From NCBI GenBank assembly GCA_035627375.1, contig DASPLX010000071.1:26623-90622 (forward strand): DNA of 64,000 bases. The letters are read 5' to 3'. The stretch is from DASPLX01 sp035627375. GTDB lineage: Bacteria > Pseudomonadota > Gammaproteobacteria > Burkholderiales > Burkholderiaceae_D. Positions 33,586 through 42,326 of the stretch are shown one piece after another. A model generated the notes under the pieces. That model did no database searches. It worked only from the letters and a program-made list of their open reading frames with translations, and had not been told where the DNA came from. Every line of letters begins with the position of its first letter. The first letter of the stretch is position 1. The position numbers and the translations under genes were made by a program.

Positions 33586-35169
33586 TCAATGGCTATGCTC
33601 GGCACTGGACTTGCCGAGTTCGGATTTCAAGATGAAGCTGCCGGGACCGGCGTATTGCATGCCCGCTTTCATGCCCTTGGCGATCTCGATCCGCTTGCCG
33701 TCGCTGCGGCCGAGCGCGACCGGTGTCGGCATGAAGCCGCCCGGGATCTGCACGAAGACGGTCGGCTTGTCGTCGACGGTATGGATGGCATCGGTCGAGA
33801 CGGCGACCGGCACGTCGGCTTCGTTGGACCTGACCTCGACGTTGACGAATAGCCCCGGACGCCAGGCTCGCTGCGGATTGGCCAGCGTGATGCGCGCCTT
33901 GGCCGTGCGCGTTTGTTCGCCGAGCAGCGCGCCGACATAGCTGATGGTGCCGGTGGCCTGGGCGTCGAAGGCGGCGGCCTTGACGGTCACTTTTTCGCCG
34001 ACGCGCACCGCATTCAAATCCTTTGGCGGCACGGCGATCTCGGCCCAGACCGAGGACAGGTCGGAAATCGTGAAGACATTGGCGTCTTCCTTGACCGCTT
34101 CGCCGCGCGCGATGTGTTTCTCGACGATGGTGCCGTCGAACGGCGCGCGCAATTCATAGCGGTTCAGGTTGCCGGCGCTGCCAGCGGTGGCGCCGAGCGC
34201 AGTCAGCTTTTGCTCGGCATTGCGCACGGCGATCTCGGCTTCCTGCAGCGTTTGCCGCGCCTGCAGGTAATCCTGCTCGGCGGAGATCTTGTCTTGCCAG
34301 AGCTTCTTTTCGCGGGCATGGACGGTCTCGGCCAACGTCAGGCGCTGCCGCGCGGCCAGCAATTCGCTGCGCTGCTCGGACAAGACCGTGCTGGCGATGA
34401 CGGCCAGCACTTGGCCTTTCTTGACCCGTTGGCCGAGGTTGACAGAGACGCTGTCCACCACGCCGCTCAGGCGCGGCACGACATGGGCGGTCAGGTCTTC
34501 ATTGAAATGGATCTCGCCGGGCAGGACCAATGCGCTCTCGATGGTGGCCGCCGCCGCCGTCTGGATCGTCACGCCGGCGGCCTTGAGCTGCGCATCGCTC
34601 AATTCGAGCTTGCCCTCCTGCTCGGCGAAGCTGAACAAGAACGATTCCTTGCTGGTTTGCGCGGTTACGGTCGCTTCGAAGACATGCGGTTCCGCGACAG
34701 GCTCCTTGCCCTTCAAGTAATCCTTTTCCGGAGCGAAGGTGATTTCCTGCCGTTCGCCATCGGGACGCGTGAGCGTGATGGCGACCTTGGCCGCCGTGGC
34801 CGGCAGCGGCTTGCCGCCTTGGTAGAGATAGACTCGGAAATGCGGAACGCCGCTCTCTTCCGCAAGCACGGCTTCCAGCCCGAAATCGTCTTCGATCAGC
34901 AACCGGCCGCCATGCGGCCCCTTGGCGACGGCTTCCTCGCCGTGGTCGTCATGCCCGTGTTCATCCTTGTGTCCATGTTCATCCTGATGGCCATGCTTCT
35001 CGGCCCTTTTGTCATCGTGGTGGCCCGCGGCGGGATGCGTATCGGCGTGACCGTGAGCGTCCCCGGCCGTTTTCCAGTCGCTGCCGAGGATCAATCCGGC
35101 CAGGACGGCGCCGATCACGACGATGGCGGCGATGAAAAGCTTCTGTGTCTTGTTCAATGCGATTCTCAT
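33586..35169 (-). CDS. czcB: Efflux periplasmic adaptor CzcB with His-rich N-terminus
   Basis: 527 residues. An N-terminal membrane anchor (LFIAAIVVIGAVLAGLILG) is followed by a His/Asp-rich segment (about 35-80) full of GHxDEHGH repeats that can bind metal ions. Then come a CzcB-specific domain, the HlyD-type hairpin and lipoyl halves (GRVKKGQVLAVIAST, RAPFDGTIVEKHIARGEAV) and the beta-barrel. It bridges CzcA and CzcC in the periplasm and may hand over metal. It starts 12 bases after czcC and is followed by czcA. Confidence 0.93.
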   Translation of the reverse strand: MRIALNKTQKLFIAAIVVIGAVLAGLILGSDWKTAGDAHGHADTHPAAGHHDDKRAEKHGHQDEHGHKDEHGHDDHGEEAVAKGPHGGRLLIEDDFGLEAVLAEESGVPHFRVYLYQGGKPLPATAAKVAITLTRPDGERQEITFAPEKDYLKGKEPVAEPHVFEATVTAQTSKESFLFSFAEQEGKLELSDAQLKAAGVTIQTAAAATIESALVLPGEIHFNEDLTAHVVPRLSGVVDSVSVNLGQRVKKGQVLAVIASTVLSEQRSELLAARQRLTLAETVHAREKKLWQDKISAEQDYLQARQTLQEAEIAVRNAEQKLTALGATAGSAGNLNRYELRAPFDGTIVEKHIARGEAVKEDANVFTISDLSSVWAEIAVPPKDLNAVRVGEKVTVKAAAFDAQATGTISYVGALLGEQTRTAKARITLANPQRAWRPGLFVNVEVRSNEADVPVAVSTDAIHTVDDKPTVFVQIPGGFMPTPVALGRSDGKRIEIAKGMKAGMQYAGPGSFILKSELGKSSAEHSH

Positions 35170-35181
35170 GATGGTGTCTTC

Positions 35182-36474
35182 TTATGGCGTGGTGGCGTAC
35201 GGAACGGTGCCGAGCAAGCGGTCGATCTCGGCGCCGGCGCGGTGGGCGTCAGACAAGGCACGCAAGTACTGGGACCGGGCGGCGAGCAGCGTGCGCTGGG
35301 CATCGAGCATGTCGAGGAAGCTGAATTTGCCGTACTCGAAGCCCTTGGCGGCAGCCTCCATGGCTTGCCGGGCGGCGGGGACAATATCGTTCTGCAACAC
35401 CTCGACTTCCTGGCGTGCCAAGGTCAGGCGCCCGATAGCCTGGTGCACTTCCTGGTCGAGTAGCAGCTCGGCCGACGACAATTCCTCGCGTGCCTTGTCG
35501 GCGCGGCGTCGTGCTTCGAGAAGGTTGCCGCGGTTCTGATCGAAGATCGGCAGCGGCAGCGACAGCCCGACGATAGCCCGGTTGCGCCCGAGTTCTTCGG
35601 ACCGCTTGACGCCGAGCGACACGGTGAGGTCCGGGATGCGGCGGCGGCTTTCCAGGCGCGCGAGCGCCTCGCGCCGGTCGCGTTCGGCGCGTGCGCGGAC
35701 GATGGCAGGCGCCTGCGGCAGCCGCTGCGTCAATGCAGCCGGATCCGGCAAGGCTGGCAAGGCCTCGGCCTGGCCCTCCGCGCGCTCGAACCGGGGCGCC
35801 GGATTGCCCCAGGTGGCCGCCAAGCGTTTGCGGGCCATGGCCAATTCCAGCTTGGCGTGCTGCAGCTCCAACCGGACGCTCGATTCGGCCACGCGTGCTT
35901 TGGTTTCCTCGACCGGCGAGACCTTGCCGGCCGTCACGCGCCGCGCGGCTGCATCGGCGCCGCGTCGGGCCAGCAGCGCCGCTTCCTCGGCAAGGCGTAA
36001 TCGCTCTTGTGCGATCAATACCTCGAAAAATGCCGCGATGACCGCGGCGCGAACTTCCGCGTGCTTGGCTTGCAGTTCGGCGGCAGTCGCGGCACGCTCG
36101 TGTTCGGCCGCCGCGATGCGCGCCGACCGCTTGCCGCCCCATTCGAGCGGCAGGCTCAATTGGATCGCGGTTTCGCGCGTCTCACGACGCCGGTCTTCGG
36201 CCGTCATGTCCAGCGTCGGATTGGGCAGCGTGCCGGCCTGCCGGACGGCGGCATCGACGGCATCCAGTTCATGGCGTGCCGCAGCCAGCCCGGCATTTGT
36301 TTGCATCGCCAGCGACAGGGCTGCGGCCAAGGTCAATGACGTTGCAGGCTCTACCGTGCGGACGCCGCGCATGATCGGCGCCTCGCTGGCCGGTGATACA
36401 GGGGAAGTCACGGGTTGCGCGACAGCGCACATCCCGTATGCCGCCAAACCAAGCGGCAATAACAATCGGACCAT
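35182..36474 (-). CDS. czcC: Outer-membrane efflux channel CzcC (TolC family)
   Basis: 430 residues with signal peptide MVRLLLPLGLAAYGMCAVAQ. Two outer-membrane efflux (OEP) repeats show NAGLAAARHELDAVDAAVRQAGTLPNPTLD and VGLSLPLPIFDQNRGNLLEARRRA, both typical of the CzcC branch. It forms the trimeric outer-membrane channel of the CzcCBA pump. czcB follows after 12 bases. Upstream, 146 bases separate it from czcI, and these contain a 67-bp perfect-armed hairpin element. Confidence 0.92.
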   Translation of the reverse strand: MVRLLLPLGLAAYGMCAVAQPVTSPVSPASEAPIMRGVRTVEPATSLTLAAALSLAMQTNAGLAAARHELDAVDAAVRQAGTLPNPTLDMTAEDRRRETRETAIQLSLPLEWGGKRSARIAAAEHERAATAAELQAKHAEVRAAVIAAFFEVLIAQERLRLAEEAALLARRGADAAARRVTAGKVSPVEETKARVAESSVRLELQHAKLELAMARKRLAATWGNPAPRFERAEGQAEALPALPDPAALTQRLPQAPAIVRARAERDRREALARLESRRRIPDLTVSLGVKRSEELGRNRAIVGLSLPLPIFDQNRGNLLEARRRADKAREELSSAELLLDQEVHQAIGRLTLARQEVEVLQNDIVPAARQAMEAAAKGFEYGKFSFLDMLDAQRTLLAARSQYLRALSDAHRAGAEIDRLLGTVPYATTP

Positions 36475-36528
36475 CGAAATCTCCTGGTGGAACGGAAGAG
36501 ATCGACGAGACGCGTGCGGTGATTCAGT

Positions 36529-36595
36529 CTAGAGGCTGTTATGAACTCAAACGGGGGGCTGCGTGCCCCCTGTTTGAGTTCATAACAGCCTCTAG
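36529..36595. mobile_element. 67-bp MITE-like inverted-repeat element between czcI and czcC
   Basis: Two perfect 24-base arms: left 36529-36552 begins CTAGAGGCTGTTATGAACTC, and right 36572-36595 is its exact reverse complement. They enclose a 19-base centre whose GGGGG...CCCCC continues the stem. The outer CTAG on each side may be the target duplication. It carries no coding sequence, so any movement would need a transposase elsewhere in the genome. A deleted relative lies at 8664-8697. In the czc transcript it forms a very long hairpin between czcI and czcC. Confidence 0.8.
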
Positions 36596-36620
36596 GGAAA
36601 GCAAGAGTCGTCTCGTCGGG

Positions 36621-36977
36621 CTAGGCGACAAGACGCCGGTCGGGGCGTTGCGGCCCGTCCGGGATATGCGAAGAAAATGCGGGAGGATGAAGCCCGGCAT
36701 GCGTCGTGCCTAACGGCACGGTCATGTCGGACGCAGTCATGAGGAACGATACCTGGCATCCCAGGTGGCAATACGCGCAGTCTTCGTGCGTGGTGAACGA
36801 CGATGTGTCGTCGTCCGGCGTGGGCTCCTTCACGGAGCAGTCATCGCTCGGATGGCTATGATGCCCGAGATGAAAGCTCGTCATCTTTTCTTCATGCTGG
36901 CAATAGGGAGCAGCCGCGGCCCAGACGAACTGGAACGGCAACCATGCCAACAGGAAAATCAGGAGGAGTCGCTTCAT
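36621..36977 (-). CDS. czcI: CzcI-like periplasmic metal-resistance accessory protein
   Basis: 118 residues from the ATG at 36975-36977. Signal peptide MKRLLLIFLLAWLPFQFVWA is followed by AAAPYCQHEEK and HLGHHSH, close to the CzcI pattern, and a Cys/His group (HEDCAYCHLGCQVSF) that could bind metal. CzcI precedes czcCBA in Cupriavidus and is thought to modulate expression or activity of the pump. An ATG at 36984-36986 would add three residues; 56 upstream codons are open but not conserved. It is the first gene of the operon. A short C-terminal tail is Pro/Arg-rich. Confidence 0.82.
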   Translation of the reverse strand: MKRLLLIFLLAWLPFQFVWAAAAPYCQHEEKMTSFHLGHHSHPSDDCSVKEPTPDDDTSSFTTHEDCAYCHLGCQVSFLMTASDMTVPLGTTHAGLHPPAFSSHIPDGPQRPDRRLVA

Positions 36978-37400
36978 GGGCAGCATCATATCACTGGATG
37001 CCGGCGCGATGAATGACGGTGCCCGCAGCCTTTGCAGCAAACGGCGCTTCGTTTGCGCAGATTTGTTCCACGCGCGCATTCGGGCGAAGACGGATGGGAC
37101 GCGTGACAACGAGCGCTTGATCAGCGTCATGTGGCGGCTATGCACGGTATGAAAATAGCGGGAACGACATGGATGAATTATTCAACTTTCTTAACGGAAA
37201 TTTTTCGGCGTTCCGCTGAGGGCAACAGGATGCCGATTGACATTGTCGTGCGACATGCCTCCCGCCTACAATGAACTCATACGAGGATATCGAAGATACA
37301 CCGGTATCGCCTCTGAAGGAATCAGACATGGCAAGCCTGCGCGCCAGTCATGCGCGGGCTGAGTAGACCCTGTTCGTCCACAAGGCATGAGGGAGTGCGC
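36978..37400. other. Divergent region czcI / START-like gene
   Basis: 423 bases with no convincing gene. It must hold the czcICBA promoter (leftward) and the promoter of the gene at 37401; the latter candidate is listed at 37243-37272. I see no two-component regulator box that I can name. The stretch 37150-37215 is A+T-rich. Confidence 0.45.
37243..37272 (+). promoter_or_regulatory. Sigma-70 promoter candidate with an internal palindrome
   Basis: TTGTCG (37243-37248), an 18-base spacer and TACAAT (37267-37272). A TTGACA at 37237 is also present but 24 bases from the -10. TGTCG-tg-CGACA (37244-37255) overlaps the -35 and could be an operator. It would start transcription near 37280, about 120 bases before the gene at 37401. 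Confidence 0.35.
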
Positions 37401-37877
37401 ATGGATGCAAGCAGCCGGGGCGATATGCACTTGATCGACCAAGTCCAGACGACCGAACGGTTCGAGGAACGCCTGGCGTTGCGGGTCGCCATGCCGTGCG
37501 CCGAGGCGACGGCCTATTTCACCGAAGCCGGCCGCCTGGTGCAGTGGTATGCCGGCGGCAAGATCGCCTGGATCGACGATGTCGAAGGCCAGCGGACGCG
37601 ATTCTCGATCGGCGACGATTACGAGACGGAATGGGAATGGCTCGACGTCCGTCCCGATCATGTCGTGCTGCGCCAGCGCATTGAAAACAGCCCGCCCCTT
37701 GCCGCCGCGATCACCTTGACCGAGGCTGCAGGCGGCACCGAGATCGAGGTGGTGCTGGCGGGCGAGATGAGCGTGTTTTGGAAAGAAAAATTCCTGACCG
37801 GTTGGCGCGGCCTCGCACGCTTGACCGAGTTGGCGACCTTGCCGCCTGCGCATCCGGGCGCCATGCCGCAGGAATGA
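37401..37877 (+). CDS. SRPBCC/START-like (AHSA1-type) protein
   Basis: 158 residues from the ATG at 37401 (MDASSRGDMHLIDQVQTTERFEE-type start), with GAGGGAG upstream. It reads like a START-fold ligand-binding or AHSA1-type domain: RFEERLALRVAMPCAEATAYFTEAGRLVQWYAGGKI, DDYETEWEWLDVRPDHVVL and GTEIEVVLAGEMSVFWKEKFLTGWRGLARL. No catalytic motif is visible and the ligand is unknown. It is 55 bases ahead of a binding-protein gene in the same direction; the two may be co-transcribed. Confidence 0.65.
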   Translation: MDASSRGDMHLIDQVQTTERFEERLALRVAMPCAEATAYFTEAGRLVQWYAGGKIAWIDDVEGQRTRFSIGDDYETEWEWLDVRPDHVVLRQRIENSPPLAAAITLTEAAGGTEIEVVLAGEMSVFWKEKFLTGWRGLARLTELATLPPAHPGAMPQE

Positions 37878-37932
37878 AAATCACGTGTCGCCGGGCTACG
37901 AGGTTGATCTTTCGGACAGAGGAGGAGCAGCC

Positions 37933-38697
37933 ATGAAGCAGTTCCGTTTTCTCCTGCAGTGCAGCCTTCTGCTGGCGGCCGGGACGGCCCATGCGTCCCC
38001 CGTGACCGTACGAATCACGGCGCAAGAAAATCTGCCACCGAAATGGATCGCCTACGACAATCGCGTGGAAGGCGTTTGTCCGGATATTCTCGCAGCCATC
38101 GAAAAGATCGAACCCCGATTGCGCTTTACCGGGCAACGCGACGCCCGCTCGGTGCCGGTGATGGAAAAGGAGGTCGAAGCGGGCCGCATCGACGCGATGT
38201 GTGCTTTGCTGGACACGCCACGTCGTCGGCAAATCGCCCAGATTGTCGGCGCCTCCCTGTACAGCGTACGCCACAAGCTGGCTGCAGCCGCCGCCGACCC
38301 GGTCGTCGTCAACCATGTCGACGACCTGGTGCGTCTGAAGAGCCTGGTCAACACGACGCGCGGCGCCAGCTATGTCGACCAGCTGCGCGGGCTGGGCGTG
38401 GAGGTGGACGACAGCAGCGGCGACATGGCCGTCAACCTGAAAAAGGTGCTGATCGGCCGCGGGCGTTTTGCCTATATGAATGAACTGACCTTGGCGTGGA
38501 TCATCCAGGTCGAAGGACTGCAGGAGAAAATCCGCATCTTGCCGGCCACTCTGAAGGAGGAGCCCATCTATTTCTGGATGGGCCGCAAAGTCGACCCTGC
38601 GACCATCAAGATGGTCGCCGATGCCCTCGACAAGCTCGCGGCCAACGGCGAGCTGGCACGCATCTATGAGCGCTGGGCGAGTGTCAAATTGAAATAG
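37933..38697 (+). CDS. Periplasmic substrate-binding protein, SBP_bac_3 type
   Basis: 254 residues from the ATG at 37933, with GGAGGAG upstream. Signal peptide MKQFRFLLQCSLLLAAGTAHA is followed by a family-3 solute-binding fold: AYDNRVEGVCPDILAAIEKIEP, MEKEVEAGRIDAMCALLDTPRR, and a C-terminal ALDKLAANGELARIYERW, which is the typical ending. No transporter genes are adjacent, so it may feed a distant ABC system or act in sensing. It resembles amino-acid binding proteins; the ligand is not readable. Confidence 0.83.
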   Translation: MKQFRFLLQCSLLLAAGTAHASPVTVRITAQENLPPKWIAYDNRVEGVCPDILAAIEKIEPRLRFTGQRDARSVPVMEKEVEAGRIDAMCALLDTPRRRQIAQIVGASLYSVRHKLAAAAADPVVVNHVDDLVRLKSLVNTTRGASYVDQLRGLGVEVDDSSGDMAVNLKKVLIGRGRFAYMNELTLAWIIQVEGLQEKIRILPATLKEEPIYFWMGRKVDPATIKMVADALDKLAANGELARIYERWASVKLK

Positions 38698-38724
38698 ACG
38701 CAGATAGCAGTCCGCTATACCGAA

Positions 38725-38745
38725 ATCGGCCGTTCCCCGGCCGAT
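38725..38745 (+). terminator. GC-rich hairpin after the binding-protein gene
   Basis: A perfect 8-bp stem ATCGGCCG / CGGCCGAT with a 5-base loop, 28 bases after the stop at 38697. There is no T-run, so it is at best a weak or rho-assisted terminator. Confidence 0.3.
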
Positions 38746-38818
38746 GCCGAACTACGCGGGTCCGCAAAATTTCCTGACGGTGATCCAGATACTGCTTTCG
38801 AATGATGGGAATAATTGC

Positions 38819-39370
38819 CTATCGTCCGTAGGTCGCCGTCAACGTCGCCGACCCGAGGCGATTGGCATTTAACATGTACCCGATCAGCGCCGCCGAGGCA
38901 TCGTTCGGCACATCGAGTTGCTCGACCCTGAGCGCATGCACGGTAAGGATGTAGCGATGCGGCTTGTCGCCCGGCGGCGGACAGGCGCCGCCGAAGTCGA
39001 AGCGGCCGTAATCGTTGCGGCCGTGCTTCGCTTCTAACGGCAGTTTGCCCGGCTGGCCAGCATCGGCGCCGAGCCCGTTCACGGAAGCCGGCAGGTTGTA
39101 CACGATCCAATGCCACCAGCCGCTGCCCGTGGGTGCGTCCGGGTCGTACATCGTCACTGCGAAACTCTTCGTGCCGGCAGGTGCGCCCGACCATTGCATC
39201 TGCGGCGAGCGATTGCCTCCGTCGCATCCGAAGCCCTTGAATACCTGGGGCGGTTTCAAGGACTGGTTGTCTTGCACGTCGGTGCTGCTGATCTTGAATG
39301 TCTCGCCGGCGTTGACGGTGGCAGCGGCAAGCATGGAACACAGGAAAAGCAGGGAAGCGGTACGGCGCAT
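38819..39370 (-). CDS. YbhB/YbcL-family Raf-kinase-inhibitor-like (PEBP) protein
   Basis: 183 residues with signal peptide MRRTASLLFLCSMLAAATVNA, so periplasmic. Phosphatidylethanolamine-binding-protein motifs are present: SPQMQWSGAPAGTKSFAVTMYDPDAPTGSGWWHWIVYNLP and GRNDYGRFDFGGACPPPGDKPHRY (read in segments). Bacterial members have no settled function. It is preceded on the same strand by an AraC-type regulator gene 92 bases upstream, which may control it. Confidence 0.88.
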   Translation of the reverse strand: MRRTASLLFLCSMLAAATVNAGETFKISSTDVQDNQSLKPPQVFKGFGCDGGNRSPQMQWSGAPAGTKSFAVTMYDPDAPTGSGWWHWIVYNLPASVNGLGADAGQPGKLPLEAKHGRNDYGRFDFGGACPPPGDKPHRYILTVHALRVEQLDVPNDASAALIGYMLNANRLGSATLTATYGR

Positions 39371-39462
39371 GAATGGCTCCTTTCAAAACGAGAGTCGTCA
39401 TCATGCGGCGGAAGCGCGATGCAGTTCGCTCAAATTCATGCATCAAACGCTCAAATTGCCGC

Positions 39463-40323
39463 TTACCGTCCCGCTACGGCAGCCGGCTCGATGCCGAAGC
39501 GAGCAATGAAATTGCGCGTAAAACTCGGCACGGAGCGATAGCAGCAGGCTTGCGCGATGGATTTCAATGGCCTGCGCGTGGTCTGCAGCAACATCAGGCC
39601 ATGATGCAGACGCGCTTCGAGCAGCAGCGCGCGCAGCGAGGTATTTTCTTCCGCCAGCCTGCGGCGCAAGGTGGCGCCGCTGATGTGCAGCGTGTCTTCG
39701 AAATCGGCGGAGATCCATTCGCGATCCGGTGCGGCGGCTACCAGCAGGCGGATGCGCGCGGACAGCGACGCATCGGAAACGTTCAGGAATTGCCCGTGGC
39801 CGTTCCTGGCCAGTGCAATCAGCACGCCAAGCTGTGCATGGTCGATCAGGGCAGCGTCCGGCTCGGCGGGCGCGGCGAGAACCTCCAGCAGTTGCCGCAG
39901 CGCCGGCAGCAATGGCGCGACCGGACCGCTGGAAAACGGCAGCGCGCGGCTGGTTTCCGAAACGGGTGGCATGTGCGAATTGAGCAAGGCGCGTGCGAGT
40001 TCCACGATCCGCCATGGGAAGCCGATCGTCCAAGCGCGGTAAGGAAGGTCGCCGCTCGCAGGTGGAATGTTCTCCATCGGCAGACTGGTGACCTGGTGGA
40101 CCATCAGGAAGTCGCCGGGTTCGATGTTCGCCTGCGTCATGCCCAGCTCGATGCGCTTCATGCCGACCAGCGGCATGATGAGCATCGGCTGGTCTATGCC
40201 GACGGCGTTCAGCTTGTAAGCGCACTGCGCGACGATGACGACATGCTCTCCTGCTCGCAGGACGCCAGCCGGCAGCCAGTCAGGAAGGGCAGGCATGCTC
40301 GTGTTTTGAACAAGATGTTGCAT
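39463..40323 (-). CDS. AraC-family transcriptional regulator
   Basis: 286 residues. An N-terminal cupin-like sensing part (about 20-170; LIMPLVGMKRIELGM, IEPGDFLMVHQVTS) resembles the AraC-binding-like domain. The C-terminal pair of helix-turn-helix motifs spans about 195-283 (LHISGATLRRRLAEENTSLRALLLEARLHHG, IAQACCYRSVPSFTRNFIARFGI), the AraC signature. The inducer is unknown. Likely targets are itself and the PEBP gene 92 bases downstream. Confidence 0.87.
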   Translation of the reverse strand: MQHLVQNTSMPALPDWLPAGVLRAGEHVVIVAQCAYKLNAVGIDQPMLIMPLVGMKRIELGMTQANIEPGDFLMVHQVTSLPMENIPPASGDLPYRAWTIGFPWRIVELARALLNSHMPPVSETSRALPFSSGPVAPLLPALRQLLEVLAAPAEPDAALIDHAQLGVLIALARNGHGQFLNVSDASLSARIRLLVAAAPDREWISADFEDTLHISGATLRRRLAEENTSLRALLLEARLHHGLMLLQTTRRPLKSIAQACCYRSVPSFTRNFIARFGIEPAAVAGR

Positions 40324-40352
40324 CTGGAGTCATAAGGCCACCCGCCACCCCA

Positions 40353-42170
40353 TCATTCGACCGTCACGCTCTTGGCCAGGTTGCGCGGCTTGTCCACGTC
40401 CGTTCCGCGCGCCTGCGCCGTGTGGTACGCCAGCAGCTGCAGCGGCACCACGTGCAGGATCGGCGACAGCAGGCCATAGTGCTCGGGCAGGCGGATCACA
40501 TGCACACCCTCGCTCGGCGCGATGCGCGAATCGGCGTCGGCGAAGACGTACAACTGGCCGCCGCGCGCGCGCACTTCCTGCATGTTCGATTTCAGCTTCT
40601 CGATCAAGGTGTCGTTCGGCGCGACGGTGACTACCGGCATTTCATTCGTCACCAGCGCGAGCGGGCCGTGCTTGAGCTCGCCGGCCGGATAGGCCTCGGC
40701 GTGGATGTAGGAAATCTCCTTCAGCTTCAAGGCGCCTTCGAGCGCGATCGGGTAATGCAGGCCGCGGCCGAGGAACAGGGCGTTTTCCTTGCGCGCGAAT
40801 TCCTCGGCCCAGGCGATGATCTGCGGTTCCAGCGCCAGCACGGCGCCGATCGCGACCGGCAGGTGGCGCAACGCCTTCAGGTGCGCGGCTTCCTGTTCAT
40901 CGCTCAGACGACCGCGCACTTGGGCGAGCGATAGCGCGAGCAGGAACAGGGCGACCAGTTGCGTCGTGAAGGCCTTGGTGGAAGCGACGCCGACCTCGAC
41001 GCCGGCGCGCGTGATATAGGACAGCATGCATTCGCGTACCATCGCGCTGGTCGCGACGTTGCAGATGGTCAGCGTGTTGACCATGTCCTGCGCCCGCGCA
41101 TATTTGAGCGCGGCGAGCGTATCCGCGGTTTCGCCGCTCTGGGAAATCGCGACGACGAGGGCGTTCGGATTCGGCACTCCGTCGCGATAGCGGTACTCGC
41201 TGGCGATCTCGACACTCACCGGGATGCGCGCGATTGATTCGATCCAGTATTTCGCGGTCAGGCCGGAGTAGTAACTCGTGCCGCAGGCGAGGATCAAGAC
41301 CGAATCGATCTTCTTGAAGACCTTGTAGGCCTCGTCGCCGAACAACTCGGGCATGATCGCGGCGACGCCCTCGAGCGTGTCGCCGATGGCGCGCGGCTGC
41401 TCGAAGATTTCCTTCTGCATGTAGTGGCGGTAAGGGCCGAGTTCGGCCTGGCCGGTATGCGCATGCACGGTGCGCACTTCGCGCGCCGCCGGCTTGCCGT
41501 TGGCGTCGACGATCCAGTAGCGCTGCAATTGCAGATCGACCACGTCGCCTTCTTCGAGATAGATGATCTGGTCGGTGGTGCCGGCCAGCGCCATCGCGTC
41601 CGAGGCGAGGAAGTTCTCGCCGTCGCCGACGCCGACGATCAGCGGCGAACCCTGGCGCGCGCCGACCACGCGATGCGGCTCGTCGCGGCAGAACACGGCG
41701 ATCGCATAGGCGCCGTGCAGGCGCTTGACGGCTTGCTGCACGGTGTCGAACAAGTCGCCGTTGTACATGTGGTCGATCAGGTGGGCGATGACCTCGGTGT
41801 CGGTCTGGCTCTCGAATTCATAGCCGGCGGCCTTCAGCTCGGCGCGCAATTCGTCGTGGTTCTCGATGATGCCGTTGTGCACCAGCGCGATGCGCTCGCG
41901 CGAGAAATGCGGATGGGCGTTGTGCGACGCCGGCGCGCCGTGCGTGGCCCAGCGCGTGTGGGCGATGCCGGTGAAGCCGGACAGTCCGGACCTTTCCACC
42001 TGCTGTTCGAGTTCCGCCACGCGCGCGATGCTGCGCGAACGCTGGAGCGTGCCGTCGACATGCAGGGCGACGCCGCAGGAATCGTAGCCGCGGTATTCGA
42101 GACGTTTCAAGCCTTGCAACAGGATCGGGGTGATATTGCGCTGCGCGACCGCGCCGACGATGCCACACAT
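40353..42170 (-). CDS. glmS: Glutamine--fructose-6-phosphate aminotransferase (isomerizing)
   Basis: 605 residues, normal length. After Met removal the catalytic Cys is the first residue (MCGIVGAVAQRN). The class II glutaminase domain has HTRWATHGAP and HNGIIENHDELR. Two SIS domains follow (ACGTSYYSGLTAKYW, ISQSGETADTLAALKYA), ending DKPRNLAKSVTVE. It makes glucosamine-6-phosphate, the first step to UDP-GlcNAc for peptidoglycan and LPS. glmU lies nearby beyond an Lrp-type regulator that is divergent from glmS. No glmS ribozyme-like leader is visible. Confidence 0.97.
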   Translation of the reverse strand: MCGIVGAVAQRNITPILLQGLKRLEYRGYDSCGVALHVDGTLQRSRSIARVAELEQQVERSGLSGFTGIAHTRWATHGAPASHNAHPHFSRERIALVHNGIIENHDELRAELKAAGYEFESQTDTEVIAHLIDHMYNGDLFDTVQQAVKRLHGAYAIAVFCRDEPHRVVGARQGSPLIVGVGDGENFLASDAMALAGTTDQIIYLEEGDVVDLQLQRYWIVDANGKPAAREVRTVHAHTGQAELGPYRHYMQKEIFEQPRAIGDTLEGVAAIMPELFGDEAYKVFKKIDSVLILACGTSYYSGLTAKYWIESIARIPVSVEIASEYRYRDGVPNPNALVVAISQSGETADTLAALKYARAQDMVNTLTICNVATSAMVRECMLSYITRAGVEVGVASTKAFTTQLVALFLLALSLAQVRGRLSDEQEAAHLKALRHLPVAIGAVLALEPQIIAWAEEFARKENALFLGRGLHYPIALEGALKLKEISYIHAEAYPAGELKHGPLALVTNEMPVVTVAPNDTLIEKLKSNMQEVRARGGQLYVFADADSRIAPSEGVHVIRLPEHYGLLSPILHVVPLQLLAYHTAQARGTDVDKPRNLAKSVTVE

Positions 42171-42283
42171 GGAAGCTCCTTGTTGTTGTGAATGAGGACG
42201 GCTCTATCCTAGAAGCAGGTGTAAGAAATAAGTTGTCTAAAAACAGAAGAAAGTGAAGAAAAATTTCACCGACATGGTGTGTT

Positions 42284-42325
42284 GAAATAAAATTCCAAAA
42301 TAAGACAACATTGGAAATTTTATTC
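42284..42325. promoter_or_regulatory. Inverted-repeat operator candidate in the glmS / lrp-like intergenic region
   Basis: GAAATAAAATTCCAA (42284-42298) and TTGGAAATTTTATTC (42311-42325) form near-mirror arms around a 12-base spacer, ending directly before the ATG of the Lrp/AsnC gene at 42327. The A+T-rich palindromic style and the position suit an autoregulatory Lrp/AsnC site that could also touch glmS. Confidence 0.45.
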
Positions 42326-42326
42326 A

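Noticed and set aside
30358..36474. Annotation as a Cus copper/silver pump
   Set aside because: The TMH4 motif DFGIIIDGAVVIVEN and the CzcI-like leading gene fit the Czc (Zn/Co/Cd) group.
42171..42326. glmS ribozyme or riboswitch in the glmS leader
   Set aside because: The 156-base leader shows none of the ribozyme core, which is typical of Firmicutes, and it contains a regulator-type palindrome instead.
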